64,000 nt of DNA. It comes from RYN-230 sp963770545. GTDB lineage: Bacteria > Actinomycetota > Actinomycetes > Streptosporangiales > Streptosporangiaceae. This document shows positions 56,557 to 64,000 of this stretch, piece by piece (position 1 is the stretch's first letter; each line of letters begins with the position of its first letter). The notes beneath the pieces were generated by a model. That model ran no database searches, was not told the DNA's origin, and saw only the letters and a list, made by a program, of their open reading frames with translations. The stretch covers positions 62,001-126,000 of the forward strand of contig CAVYQF010000006.1 in the NCBI GenBank assembly GCA_963770545.1, given 5' to 3'. The position numbers and the translations under genes were made by a program.

Positions 56557-57978
56557 TCAGTCGGCCGGGCCGGCGCCCAGCTGCACAGTCGCGGTGTGCG
56601 ACTGCCCGGTCTGGTCGGTCCAGCTGATGCTGATCTTGTCGCCCGGGTGGTGCCCGGCCAGGGCCGAGGACACGCCCGTCGGGGTCGTGATCGTGTGGCC
56701 CGCCACTGATGTGATCACGTCGCCCTGGGTCAGCCCGGCCTGGGCGGCCGCGGACCCGGACACCGCGCCGGCCACGGTGGCCCCGCTGACCGTGGAGCTG
56801 CCGTACCCACCGTCCCCGTTGCCGTAGTAGCCGCCGTAAGGGCTCCCGTCACCACTGGTGCTGCCCGCCGAGGAGGAGACCTCCACGCCCAGGAAAGCCG
56901 TGGTACCGATGTGCACGGTGGACGAGGCCCGGCCCGCCTCGATCTGGTCCGCGATCGCCGTGGCATGGCTGATTGGGATGGCGAACGCCTGGGTGGCCGG
57001 CTGCTGTGACTGCGTGCCGAACGCGGTGGTCGAGATGTTGCTGGAGGCGGCCGTGTTCATGCCGACGACCTCGCCCGCGGTGTTGACCAGCGGGCCGCCG
57101 GAGTCGCCCGGCTGGATGCCCGCGTTGGTCTGGATCAGCCCGTGCAGCTGTTCTGCGTTGCCCGCACCTTCATCCGAGGCGGTGATGGTCCTGCCGGTCG
57201 CGGTCACCTTGCCGGTGGCCACGGACGGGGTGCCGCCCTTGCCGAGAGCGTTACCCAGCGCGACCACCTTCTGGCCACTCTGCACGCCTGAAGAGCTGAG
57301 GCTGACCGTCGTCAGGCCCGAGGCGTTCACCAGCTGGAGCACCGCGACGTCGTGGGTCTTGTCGTAGCCGACCACCTTGGCGGTGTACGTCCGCCCGTTG
57401 CCCACGTCGCGTGCCTTGATCGAGGTGGCCCCGTCGATCACGTGGTTGTTGGTCAGCACCTCGCCGGTGGAGGTCAGCACCATGCCGGTGCCGGCCGCCT
57501 CGCCGTGCTGGTAGCCGAGAGTGGACACCACGTCCACCAGGCCCGGGTCCACCTTCGCGGCGATCTGGGCCTTGGTCAGCGTCGTCGAGCTGGCCGCGTT
57601 CACCGCGCTCAGCCCGACGACCGCCAGAACCGCGGCCATCCCGGTCGAGGCTCCAGCCAGCATGAACCGGTGCCGCCGACGCCGCTTTCCGTCGGGCTCA
57701 CCCGGCCCGTAGCCGCCCGGCCCGGACCCGTAACCGCCGGGGCCGGACCCGTAACCGCCAGGGCCTCCCGATCCGCCGCCGTAGCTTCCGTAACCGCCCG
57801 GGCCGTAACCACCCTGGCCGTAACCACCCTGGCCGTAACCGGGCTGGCCGTAGCCCCCCTGGCCATAACCACCCTGGCCGTAACCGCTGGGCCCGTAACC
57901 GCCCTGCCCTGTTCCGGACGGCCCGGCTCCGGACTGTCCTGGGCCGGCGTATCCGGGCTCCCCGTAAACCGCGCTCAT
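56557..57978 (-). CDS. HtrA/DegP-like serine protease with PDZ domain
   Basis: A 473-residue membrane-anchored trypsin-like protease. Residues 1-100 are a cytosolic low-complexity tail (repeated 'GYGQGGYGQ' and 'GGYGSGPGGYG'), followed by a basic stop 'KRRRRH' and one membrane helix ('FMLAGASTGMAAVLAVVGLS'). The extracytoplasmic protease has the triad His in 'LTNNHVIDGAT', Asp in 'KTHDVAVLQLV' and Ser in 'IQPGDSGGPLVN'. One PDZ domain ends the protein ('AAAQAGLTQGDVITSVAGHT'). The role is degradation or sensing of misfolded envelope proteins. Confidence 0.92.
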   Translation of the reverse strand: MSAVYGEPGYAGPGQSGAGPSGTGQGGYGPSGYGQGGYGQGGYGQPGYGQGGYGQGGYGPGGYGSYGGGSGGPGGYGSGPGGYGSGPGGYGPGEPDGKRRRRHRFMLAGASTGMAAVLAVVGLSAVNAASSTTLTKAQIAAKVDPGLVDVVSTLGYQHGEAAGTGMVLTSTGEVLTNNHVIDGATSIKARDVGNGRTYTAKVVGYDKTHDVAVLQLVNASGLTTVSLSSSGVQSGQKVVALGNALGKGGTPSVATGKVTATGRTITASDEGAGNAEQLHGLIQTNAGIQPGDSGGPLVNTAGEVVGMNTAASSNISTTAFGTQSQQPATQAFAIPISHATAIADQIEAGRASSTVHIGTTAFLGVEVSSSAGSTSGDGSPYGGYYGNGDGGYGSSTVSGATVAGAVSGSAAAQAGLTQGDVITSVAGHTITTPTGVSSALAGHHPGDKISISWTDQTGQSHTATVQLGAGPAD

Positions 57979-58076
57979 CTGGAAACGCTCCTCAGTAGGT
58001 CATCGCCCTGTTCTGGGCTACTACTGATAATCGGCCGCTTACCTGAATGCGACCTCTAAGAAATCTCAACCTGTTC

Positions 58077-58841
58077 CTAGGCTTTCCTGAAGGCTTCCTG
58101 AACGTTCCATTCAGGCACGAGCAGCCGTTCCGGCTGCTTGTGGCGGCGGCCCTCGACTAGGCGGACGTGATAGAGAGAACGCCAGCCCTTCCCGCTGAGC
58201 AGGAACTCGCCCGGGGCCGCCAGGGCCGTGACGCCGTTGAGGAAGGCCTGCGGATCGCCCCAGTGACGTTCAGCGGCGGCCCGCGCGTCCACGATGTCCA
58301 CCACCTCGCCGCTGTCCGCGTCGATCCCGGCCAGGTACGGGCGGGGCGTGACGTTGGCCCACACCCGGCCGCCGGCCCATTCCAGGTCGTTGAGGCCGCC
58401 GATACGCTGGCCGCCGATACGCACCACAATCGTGTCGAACGGCATCAGCGTCTGCGGGTCGCGGCGGACCAGTTCACTGCTCCCGTCGCTGGTCAGCACG
58501 TACCGGCCCGCGTTGCAGATGCCCCAGCCCTCGCGGTTGTAGGAGATCGTCTCCATCAGGGTCAGGCTGGGCAGGTCCCAGCGCAGGGCGACCCGCTCCC
58601 GCCAGGTGAGCTGCCAGAGCTGGCCGCCCACCCGGCAGATGCCCTCTGCGAACAGGTCGGGCGGCAGCGGCGCGCTGGCGTCGGCCTCGTCCTGCCCGAG
58701 CCGGTAGCGCCGCAGCGTGGACTGGCCATACTGGCCCGTGCTCTCCCACACCGTGCCGTCGCTGGTGATCAGGCCCTGGGTGAAGCCTCGGCCAGGATGG
58801 GGCAGGCGGCGCAGCACCTTGAGGCGGTGGAACCTCAGCAC
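58077..58841 (-). CDS. glutaminyl-peptide cyclotransferase (glutamine cyclotransferase)
   Basis: A 254-residue five-bladed propeller enzyme that cyclises N-terminal glutamine to pyroglutamate. Family segments: 'LPHPGRGFTQGLITSDGTVW', 'ESTGQYGQSTLRRY', 'EGWGICNAGRYVLTSDGSS', 'GLNDLEWAGGRVWANV' and the C-terminal 'ALAAPGEFLLSGKGW'. There is no signal peptide, unlike many plant-type homologues, so it probably works in the cytosol. ATG 58841 is not preceded by a strong ribosome site. Confidence 0.9.
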   Translation of the reverse strand: MLRFHRLKVLRRLPHPGRGFTQGLITSDGTVWESTGQYGQSTLRRYRLGQDEADASAPLPPDLFAEGICRVGGQLWQLTWRERVALRWDLPSLTLMETISYNREGWGICNAGRYVLTSDGSSELVRRDPQTLMPFDTIVVRIGGQRIGGLNDLEWAGGRVWANVTPRPYLAGIDADSGEVVDIVDARAAAERHWGDPQAFLNGVTALAAPGEFLLSGKGWRSLYHVRLVEGRRHKQPERLLVPEWNVQEAFRKA

Positions 58842-58889
58842 AGCGGTACCTCCATCACCGACCCGGTGTCGTGGCCCCCGCCAGCCCGA

Positions 58890-59354
58890 TTATGCCGCGC
58901 GTTCCCCCGGCTGGCCGCCCGACCGGGCCAGCCGGGTCAGCACCGGCCGCAGCGGCTTGCCGGTGTACCCGCCGTCGGCCAGCCCAGCCTGCCACTCGAA
59001 CACGTTGCGGGCACCGAAATCACCGGTCAGCCCCCAGGACACCCCGGCCGCGAGGAAGTACAGCGGGAGCATGACTAGCCCCCCGCACCACGCGTACTGG
59101 GTACAGTGCCGCGCCTCGTGGGCGAGCAGCGCCTCCCTGGAGGCCACGTCTGCCCGGTCACCCCGGGCCAGGATCACGTTCCCGACCGTGAACGCGGGGG
59201 CCACCGGGACCGGGAGCCGGTACCGGACCCCGACCAGCAGGCCGTCGGCCGCGCGGACCAGCCGGGCCCGCCCGGCCGCGGCCACCAGCAGCCCGGCCAG
59301 CGTGGACCCGTTGACCAGGTTGGCGGTCAGCCGCACCCGGTAGGCGGCGCGCAT
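58890..59354 (-). CDS. small HExxH-containing protein, putative metallopeptidase-like
   Basis: A 154-residue protein with 'LLAHEARHCTQYAWCGG' (about residue 77), which fits the zinc-metallopeptidase pattern HExxH. One hydrophobic segment ('LVMLPLYFLAAGVSWGL') follows. The N-terminal part is beta-rich ('GVRYRLPVPVAPAFTVGNVI'). A downstream Glu in 'VFEWQAGL' could be a third ligand. Similar small actinobacterial proteins exist, but no activity is known to me. Its start lies 6 bp after the AAA protease stop, suggesting an operon with 59361-62524. Confidence 0.7.
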   Translation of the reverse strand: MRAAYRVRLTANLVNGSTLAGLLVAAAGRARLVRAADGLLVGVRYRLPVPVAPAFTVGNVILARGDRADVASREALLAHEARHCTQYAWCGGLVMLPLYFLAAGVSWGLTGDFGARNVFEWQAGLADGGYTGKPLRPVLTRLARSGGQPGERAA

Positions 59355-59360
59355 GCCTGG

Positions 59361-61820
59361 TCAGGACCCAGTAGCCCCGGACCCATTTCCATGGCCCCGG
59401 CTGCTGCGCGGATCCGGATCCGGCGCTACCAGCCAGCCCCCCGGTCCGGGCGCGGCCAGCACCGGCTGGGGGATCTCGGGCATGCTGAGCGCGCTCTGGC
59501 TGTGCTCGACGTGCGCCACCGCCGCCTTCCGGTGGTAGTCCTCCAGCCGCTCGATCAGGCCCGCGTCCGCGTACGGGCGGCCGTCCACGAACGGCCCGGG
59601 CTGCCGCTCGATCACCGCCACCACGTCCTCGCCGGTCAGCGTCTTGTGGGTCTCCAGCGCGTGGGCCAGCGACAGCACCCGGTCCCGGTCTTCGGTGATG
59701 ATCTCTTCGACCCGCACCAGCAAGCCGTTCAGGTTGTCCTCGATCCGGTCAGCCAGGGCCCGGCGCATTTCTGCCTCGGGGTCCTGTCCCTTCTTGTTCC
59801 GGCCGCTCTGCCCGCCGCCGGGCGAGCCGACCTCCAGCCGCTTCGCCGTGGAGTAGGACGACACCGTGGAGCCCATCCCCCAGAAACCCTCCATGAACGA
59901 GGCCACGGTGGTCGCGGACTCCAGGTCGCCGGAGACCCCGGACGAGCTGTCGTTGTCGAAGAACATCCGCTCGCCGGCCAGCGACGCCAGCGAGACCAGG
60001 ATGTCGGTCTCGTACTCGCTGCGCCACCGGGTGAACTGGTCCTCCGGCGGGATGCTGGCCACCATGCCGAGATAGTCACTGCCCTTCTCGATGGTGGCGA
60101 TGTCGATCTCCATGTGCTGCCGCGTGCGGTAGGCCACCAGTGCGTGGCACGCCTCGTGGATGGCCACCGCGTGCCGCTCCCGCTCGATGTACTCCACGTC
60201 CTCCGGCGGCCCGAGCTCCTTGAGCTGCTTGGCCCGGATGACGTCACCCCAGGTGATGACGTCCCGGCCATCGCGGATGGCGGTGATGAGCGCCTCGTTG
60301 ACCAGGTCTTTGATGGTGGCGCCGGTCGCGTACGGGGTGATGGTGGCGAGCTTGTCCATCTGCTCCGGGGTGAGCTCGTGCCGGACCTTGGCGAAGTAGC
60401 CCTCGTAGGTGCGCACCCGGCCGGCCTTGGACGGGTAACCGACCTTGTAGATCCGGTCGATCCGGCCCGGCCGGAGCAGCGCCTCGTCCAGCGCCTCCGG
60501 GAGGTTGGTGGCCATCATGACCAGCATCCGGTACTTAGGCGGGGGCTTGGGGCGCAGGCCGAGCAGCCGGCGGACATTGCGGTTCACGAAGCCGCGCGGC
60601 TTCTTCAGCCCGGACAACTCGGTGAGGAGGGCCTCCAGGGTGCCCATGCCCCCGCCGCCGCCCATGCCCATCCCCATCATCTGCTTGTTCCGGGTGGTGT
60701 CCGGCTCCTCGCCTGCCGACGATGACAGGGCCCGCCGGGCGAGCCGCCACTGCACGTCGCCGGACAGGTAGGAGAAGCCGTGGCACCCGCCCGCCTGCCA
60801 GGCCGCGGGGGTGGCCCGGCCGCCGGGGAAGTTCTGGCCGCCCTGGGCCAGCGCGCCACGGCGGCCCAGCGAGTCGGCCTCGTCGAAGAACACGATCACG
60901 CCGCCGTACCGGAGCGCGAGCCGGCGCAGCTTGCGGAACAGGGACTTGACCTTGAGGATGCCCACGCCCATGAACATGTTGATGAACGCGCCCGGATCCA
61001 CGAACACGTACGGGCGGCCGGTCTCACCCGCCACCGCCTCCGCCATCAGCGTCTTGCCGGTGCCGGGCGGGCCCCAGAGCAGGATGCCGCCAGGCACGTA
61101 GCCGCCCCGCGACTCGATCTGCTCCGGGTCCTCCAGGTACAGGATGTTCTCTTTCACCCGCTCCAGCACATGATCCTGACCCCACACATCAGTGAACCGG
61201 GTCTTGATGTCGTCCGGGTAGTACACGTCCACGCCGCCCCGGGACAGGAACCAGAAGATCGCGGCGAACTGGAGCACCACGAAGAGCAGGATGACGACCA
61301 GCTGCGCGAGGAACGGCAGCGCGCTCCAGATATAGCTGGGCAGATTGAGCAGGGCATCCACCGGGGTGGTGTGCTTCACCCGGCCGAGCACGACCGCGAT
61401 CACGGCGATCCAGAACACCCAGGTGAACAGGCGCCAGAGGCGGAACCGGGTCCAGTCGGACAGCTTCCGGTGGGTGACCCGCTCGGTGCCGCCGAACACC
61501 CGGTGGGTCCAGAAGTAGTGATAGCCCGCCCAGTGCTCGCTGATCAGGAAGTGGATCTGGCGCAGCGCCTCCAGGCCGATCAGGACCAGGACCCAGGCCC
61601 CCGCCCGGGCCTCGATCCGGAACGCGTCGGACCAGGTGACGAGGGGGTTACCCGACTTCGTCGACCAGAGCAGGACGAACCAGAACGCGGTCAGCAGAAA
61701 CAGGAACTTGATCCGGTCCCAGAATGCGAGGGGTTTGCGGGTCCGCCGGTCCTCGTCGCGGGGCCGGCCGTCAGGCGGCCGCAGCCCTTCCGGGGAATCC
61801 GCGGGGGCCATCGTCATCAT
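59361..61820 (-). CDS. membrane AAA+ zinc metalloprotease, FtsH-like with an enlarged ATPase insert
   Basis: An 819-residue FtsH-type protein: about four N-terminal membrane helices within the first 210 residues, AAA module with Walker A 'LLWGPPGTGKTLMAEAV' (about 246) and Walker B 'VIVFFDEADSLGRRG' (about 307), sensor 1 'MMATNLPEAL' (about 433), arginine finger 'LLRPGRIDR', and an M41 protease domain with HExxH 'AVAIHEACHALVAYR' (about 553) and third ligand Asp in 'SGVSGDLESATTVASF'. Walker B to sensor 1 is about 120 residues versus about 45 in FtsH; the insert includes a Met/Gly-rich stretch. It overlaps the lipoprotein gene by 4 bp. Confidence 0.88.
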   Translation of the reverse strand: MMTMAPADSPEGLRPPDGRPRDEDRRTRKPLAFWDRIKFLFLLTAFWFVLLWSTKSGNPLVTWSDAFRIEARAGAWVLVLIGLEALRQIHFLISEHWAGYHYFWTHRVFGGTERVTHRKLSDWTRFRLWRLFTWVFWIAVIAVVLGRVKHTTPVDALLNLPSYIWSALPFLAQLVVILLFVVLQFAAIFWFLSRGGVDVYYPDDIKTRFTDVWGQDHVLERVKENILYLEDPEQIESRGGYVPGGILLWGPPGTGKTLMAEAVAGETGRPYVFVDPGAFINMFMGVGILKVKSLFRKLRRLALRYGGVIVFFDEADSLGRRGALAQGGQNFPGGRATPAAWQAGGCHGFSYLSGDVQWRLARRALSSSAGEEPDTTRNKQMMGMGMGGGGGMGTLEALLTELSGLKKPRGFVNRNVRRLLGLRPKPPPKYRMLVMMATNLPEALDEALLRPGRIDRIYKVGYPSKAGRVRTYEGYFAKVRHELTPEQMDKLATITPYATGATIKDLVNEALITAIRDGRDVITWGDVIRAKQLKELGPPEDVEYIERERHAVAIHEACHALVAYRTRQHMEIDIATIEKGSDYLGMVASIPPEDQFTRWRSEYETDILVSLASLAGERMFFDNDSSSGVSGDLESATTVASFMEGFWGMGSTVSSYSTAKRLEVGSPGGGQSGRNKKGQDPEAEMRRALADRIEDNLNGLLVRVEEIITEDRDRVLSLAHALETHKTLTGEDVVAVIERQPGPFVDGRPYADAGLIERLEDYHRKAAVAHVEHSQSALSMPEIPQPVLAAPGPGGWLVAPDPDPRSSRGHGNGSGATGS

Positions 61821-62524
61821 GGGCTCCTGACCGTGAAGGAGTTCATCACCGTGTCGATCTGGCTCTGGTGCTTGCTGTAACAGGAAGCCAGGCAGTGCAC
61901 GAGCAGCAGGTAGACCTCGGTGTCATCCGCGTTCGTCAGGGCGACCTGGTCGAAGGTGTTGGCGCCGATGCCCGGGTAGGTGTACTGGAACGTGACCCGG
62001 ACCCCGTGCACGCCCTGCCCCGGCGTCATGGTGGCGTCGCGGAGCAGGTGGAAGTCGGTCAGCGGGAAGCCGCTCTTGGCATCAGCGGTCCGGGCGGCCG
62101 CGGTCACCGGCAGGAAGAAGTCCCGCAGTTCGTTGTAGGACAGGGCGTTGGTGGTGGTCTGGTTGAGCGGCGCGACCACCGAGTACACGAACGGTGCCGC
62201 ATCCGTCGCCCCGAGGACGTGATCCGCGGCGGGCCGCAGGTCAGCGTCGTAGCCGACCGACCACATGGTGCTGTTCGAGGTGGTCTTGGTCGCGGCGGAA
62301 AGCGCTGAGCTCTTGATCTGGCTCCAGCCGTCCGGCACCTTGAAGTAGGTGTGCTGACTGGAGTTGGTCACGTAGGTGAACTGCGGCGCGGCACACCCGG
62401 TCACCACGAGCGCGAGCAGCATCATCCCCAGCCCGACGAGACGTCCCCGGCTTATGAGCCCTCGTTCGAGACGGCCCCCGCTCACGAGCCCTCTCTCAAG
62501 GCGCCGCTGCTCATGCACTCTCAC
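61817..62524 (-). CDS. lipoprotein of unknown function, first gene of the AAA-protease operon
   Basis: A 235-residue lipoprotein. The lipobox is 'LALVVTGCAAP' with the lipidated Cys near residue 44. The mature part contains 'FKVPDGWSQIKSSALSAATK' and 'GQGVHGVRVTFQYTYPGIG', resembling small actinobacterial surface lipoproteins. The N-terminus before the signal carries a duplicated 'RRLERGLVSG' segment from a DNA repeat at about 62456-62512; a start at Met34 or Met35 ('MMLLALVV') would remove it. ATGA overlap with the FtsH-like gene indicates co-translation. Confidence 0.75.
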   Translation of the reverse strand: MRVHEQRRLERGLVSGGRLERGLISRGRLVGLGMMLLALVVTGCAAPQFTYVTNSSQHTYFKVPDGWSQIKSSALSAATKTTSNSTMWSVGYDADLRPAADHVLGATDAAPFVYSVVAPLNQTTTNALSYNELRDFFLPVTAAARTADAKSGFPLTDFHLLRDATMTPGQGVHGVRVTFQYTYPGIGANTFDQVALTNADDTEVYLLLVHCLASCYSKHQSQIDTVMNSFTVRSP

Positions 62525-62698
62525 CTACCGCGGGAATACGCGTGCCATATCCGTTATGCGTTCGTGTCCTACAGGGAGTATCACCTCCCGGTACGCCGCA
62601 TGGGTAGACGCGATCTCGATTAGCCAGGTGCCGGTAGCACGTGGAGACTTGGCCTGCCGACTCACGAACAGGTGCGGCGGGTTCCCCTGGAGGTAGGA

Positions 62699-64000
62699 GT
62701 GAATGGTGCCCAGGCGCTGATCCGCACCCTGGCCGACAGCGGGGTGGAGGTCTGCTTCGCCAACCCCGGCACCTCGGAGATGCACTTCGTGGCCAGCCTG
62801 GACGCGGTTCCGGATTTGCGCGGTGTGCTCTGCCTGTTCGAGGGCGTGGCCACCGGGGCGGCGGACGGCTACGGCCGGATGGCGGGGCGCCCCGCGGCTA
62901 CCTTGCTGCATCTGGGGCCGGGCCTGGCGAACGGCCTAGCCAATCTCCATAACGCCCGCCGGGCGCGAACCCCTCTGCTCAACGTGGTGGGCGATCATGC
63001 GCTCAGCCACAAGCGGTTCGACGCGCCGCTGGAATCCGACCTCGACTCGCTGGCCCGGTCGGTGTCCGGCTGGGTCCGGCGCCCCGCCCGGAGCGCGGAC
63101 GTCGCGCCCGATGCCGCGGAGGGGGTGGCGGCGGCCCTGGGACCGCCCAGCGGGGTGGCCACGCTGATCCTGCCGGCTGACGTGTCCTGGTCCGAGGGCG
63201 CCAGGCCCGCGCCGCCGGTGCCGTCACGGCCGCCGTCCGTGGTCCCCAGGCCGGTGATCGAGGACGCCGCGCAGGCCATGAGCGGCGGCCAGGGGGACGC
63301 CGTGCAGACAACAGGTGCCCCGGCCTGCGTGATCCTCCTCGGCGGCGCGGCGCTGCGCCGCCCGGGCCTGGAGGCCGCGAGCCGGATCGCCACGGCCACC
63401 GGGGCGCGGCTGCTGTGCGAGACGTTCCCCGCCCGGCTGGAACGAGGCGCCGGCCTGCCGGGCCTGGAGCGCCTGGCTTACCTGGCCGAGTTCGCGCAGT
63501 CCCAGCTGGCCGGGACTACCCAGCTGATCCTGGCGGGCGCGCGCGCCCCGGTCGCGTTCTTCGCCTACCCGGGCCTGCCCAGTTCCCTGGTTCCGGATGG
63601 TTGCCGGGTGCACACCCTGGCCGCACCGGGCGAAGACGTGTGCGGAGCGCTCGCGGACCTGGCCGAACGGGTCGCGCCCCACGCCCGGCCGCAGGCCCAG
63701 CCCGCCGAGCGGCCCGCGCTGCCTGGCGGGGAGCTGACCGCCGAGAAGGCGGCCGCGGTCATTGGCGCGCTGCTGCCAGACGGGGCGATCGTGTCTGACG
63801 AGGCGAACACGTCCGGGCTGTGGCTTCCGGCCGCGACGGCGGGCGCACCTCCGCATGACTGGCTTACCCTGACCGGCGGCGCGATCGGCCAGGGTCTGCC
63901 CCTGGCGACGGGGGCTGCCCTGGCCTGCCCGGACCGCGGCGTCCTGGCGCTCGACTCGGATGGCAGCGCGATGTACACGATCTCGGCGTTGTGGACGCAG
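62699..64000 (+). CDS. acetolactate-synthase-like TPP enzyme (runs off right edge)
   Basis: The first 434 residues of a thiamine-pyrophosphate-dependent enzyme of the acetolactate synthase/benzoylformate decarboxylase group. The N-terminal Pyr domain has the TPP-activating Glu in 'LCLFEGVATGAADGYGRM' (about residue 49) and 'LHLGPGLANGLANLHNARRA'. The C-terminal PP domain shows 'GGAIGQGLPLATGAALACPD' and the metal-binding 'DSDGSAMYTISAL' near residue 420. The middle domain is shorter and more divergent than in biosynthetic IlvB, so the substrate may differ. GTG 62699 has an excellent GGAGG site at 62689-62693. Confidence 0.87.
   Translation, partial: MNGAQALIRTLADSGVEVCFANPGTSEMHFVASLDAVPDLRGVLCLFEGVATGAADGYGRMAGRPAATLLHLGPGLANGLANLHNARRARTPLLNVVGDHALSHKRFDAPLESDLDSLARSVSGWVRRPARSADVAPDAAEGVAAALGPPSGVATLILPADVSWSEGARPAPPVPSRPPSVVPRPVIEDAAQAMSGGQGDAVQTTGAPACVILLGGAALRRPGLEAASRIATATGARLLCETFPARLERGAGLPGLERLAYLAEFAQSQLAGTTQLILAGARAPVAFFAYPGLPSSLVPDGCRVHTLAAPGEDVCGALADLAERVAPHARPQAQPAERPALPGGELTAEKAAAVIGALLPDGAIVSDEANTSGLWLPAATAGAPPHDWLTLTGGAIGQGLPLATGAALACPDRGVLALDSDGSAMYTISALWTQ

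Noticed and set aside
59106..60725. A 539-codon plus-strand frame opposite the FtsH-like gene
   Set aside because: Shadow frame; the minus strand has intact protease and AAA motifs throughout.

Overview
High-GC DNA (roughly 70% G+C, strong GC3 bias, frequent GTG starts) from an actinobacterium. Family content agrees: a DUF222/HNH (13E12-type) gene, a DosR/DevR-type regulator, a MEDS-domain protein, an actinobacterial HtrA with a Gly/Tyr/Gln-rich cytoplasmic tail, and GH12 and GH26-like secreted hydrolases. A soil actinomycete is likely; the genus cannot be read from this window. No rRNA, tRNA or CRISPR array was seen.

Layout. (1) 0-12.2 kb, catabolic: the end of a TPP-dependent 2-oxoacid dehydrogenase E1 alpha gene, its E1 beta partner, a zinc MetE-fold alkyltransferase homologue, a MEDS protein, an oligopeptidase B-like peptidase, then an acylating aldehyde dehydrogenase facing a tightly overlapping operon of CoA-disulfide-reductase-like flavoprotein, two CoA-transferase subunits and an ADP-forming acyl-CoA synthetase. 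(2) 12.2-27.2 kb, an accessory or defence-like island: an AbiE-like type IV toxin-antitoxin pair, a frameshifted helicase remnant, a universal stress protein, an MFS exporter, a DUF222/HNH gene cut off inside its HNH motif, a two-gene unit ending in a 2088-residue STAND-type ATPase with 42 near-identical TPR-like repeats, an IS110 remnant and an alpha/beta hydrolase. A 21-bp direct repeat lies on each side of the STAND unit. (3) 27.6-35.3 kb: a LysE exporter, a second MetE-fold protein, then phosphosulfolactate synthase, an unknown protein, an aspartase/fumarase-superfamily lyase (split by an apparent 1-nt frameshift), a D-cysteine-desulfhydrase-like PLP enzyme and an argininosuccinate-lyase-like protein. 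This is the gene complement described for bacterial coenzyme M biosynthesis. Its MetE-fold neighbour fits an epoxyalkane:CoM transferase, so the cluster would make CoM and use it. (4) 35.3-50.3 kb: a PRC-barrel-like protein, two GNATs, a secreted-polysaccharide group (GT2 synthase, GH26-like and GH12 hydrolases, epimerase), a DosR-like regulator opposite a receiver protein fused to a degenerate kinase, a secreted PQQ-type propeller protein, a NUDIX hydrolase and a phosphoribosyltransferase/DprA pair. (5) 50.3-64 kb: a small membrane protein, an acyl-CoA dehydrogenase/ligase pair, an FHA protein with an unknown partner, HtrA, glutaminyl cyclotransferase, an HExxH protein, a membrane AAA/M41 protease with a lipoprotein, and the start of an acetolactate-synthase-like TPP enzyme.

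A feature running through the window is short tandem duplication (15-27 bp). At five gene ends the duplicated unit contains the stop codon, so the 3' end of the gene is repeated one to four times downstream.
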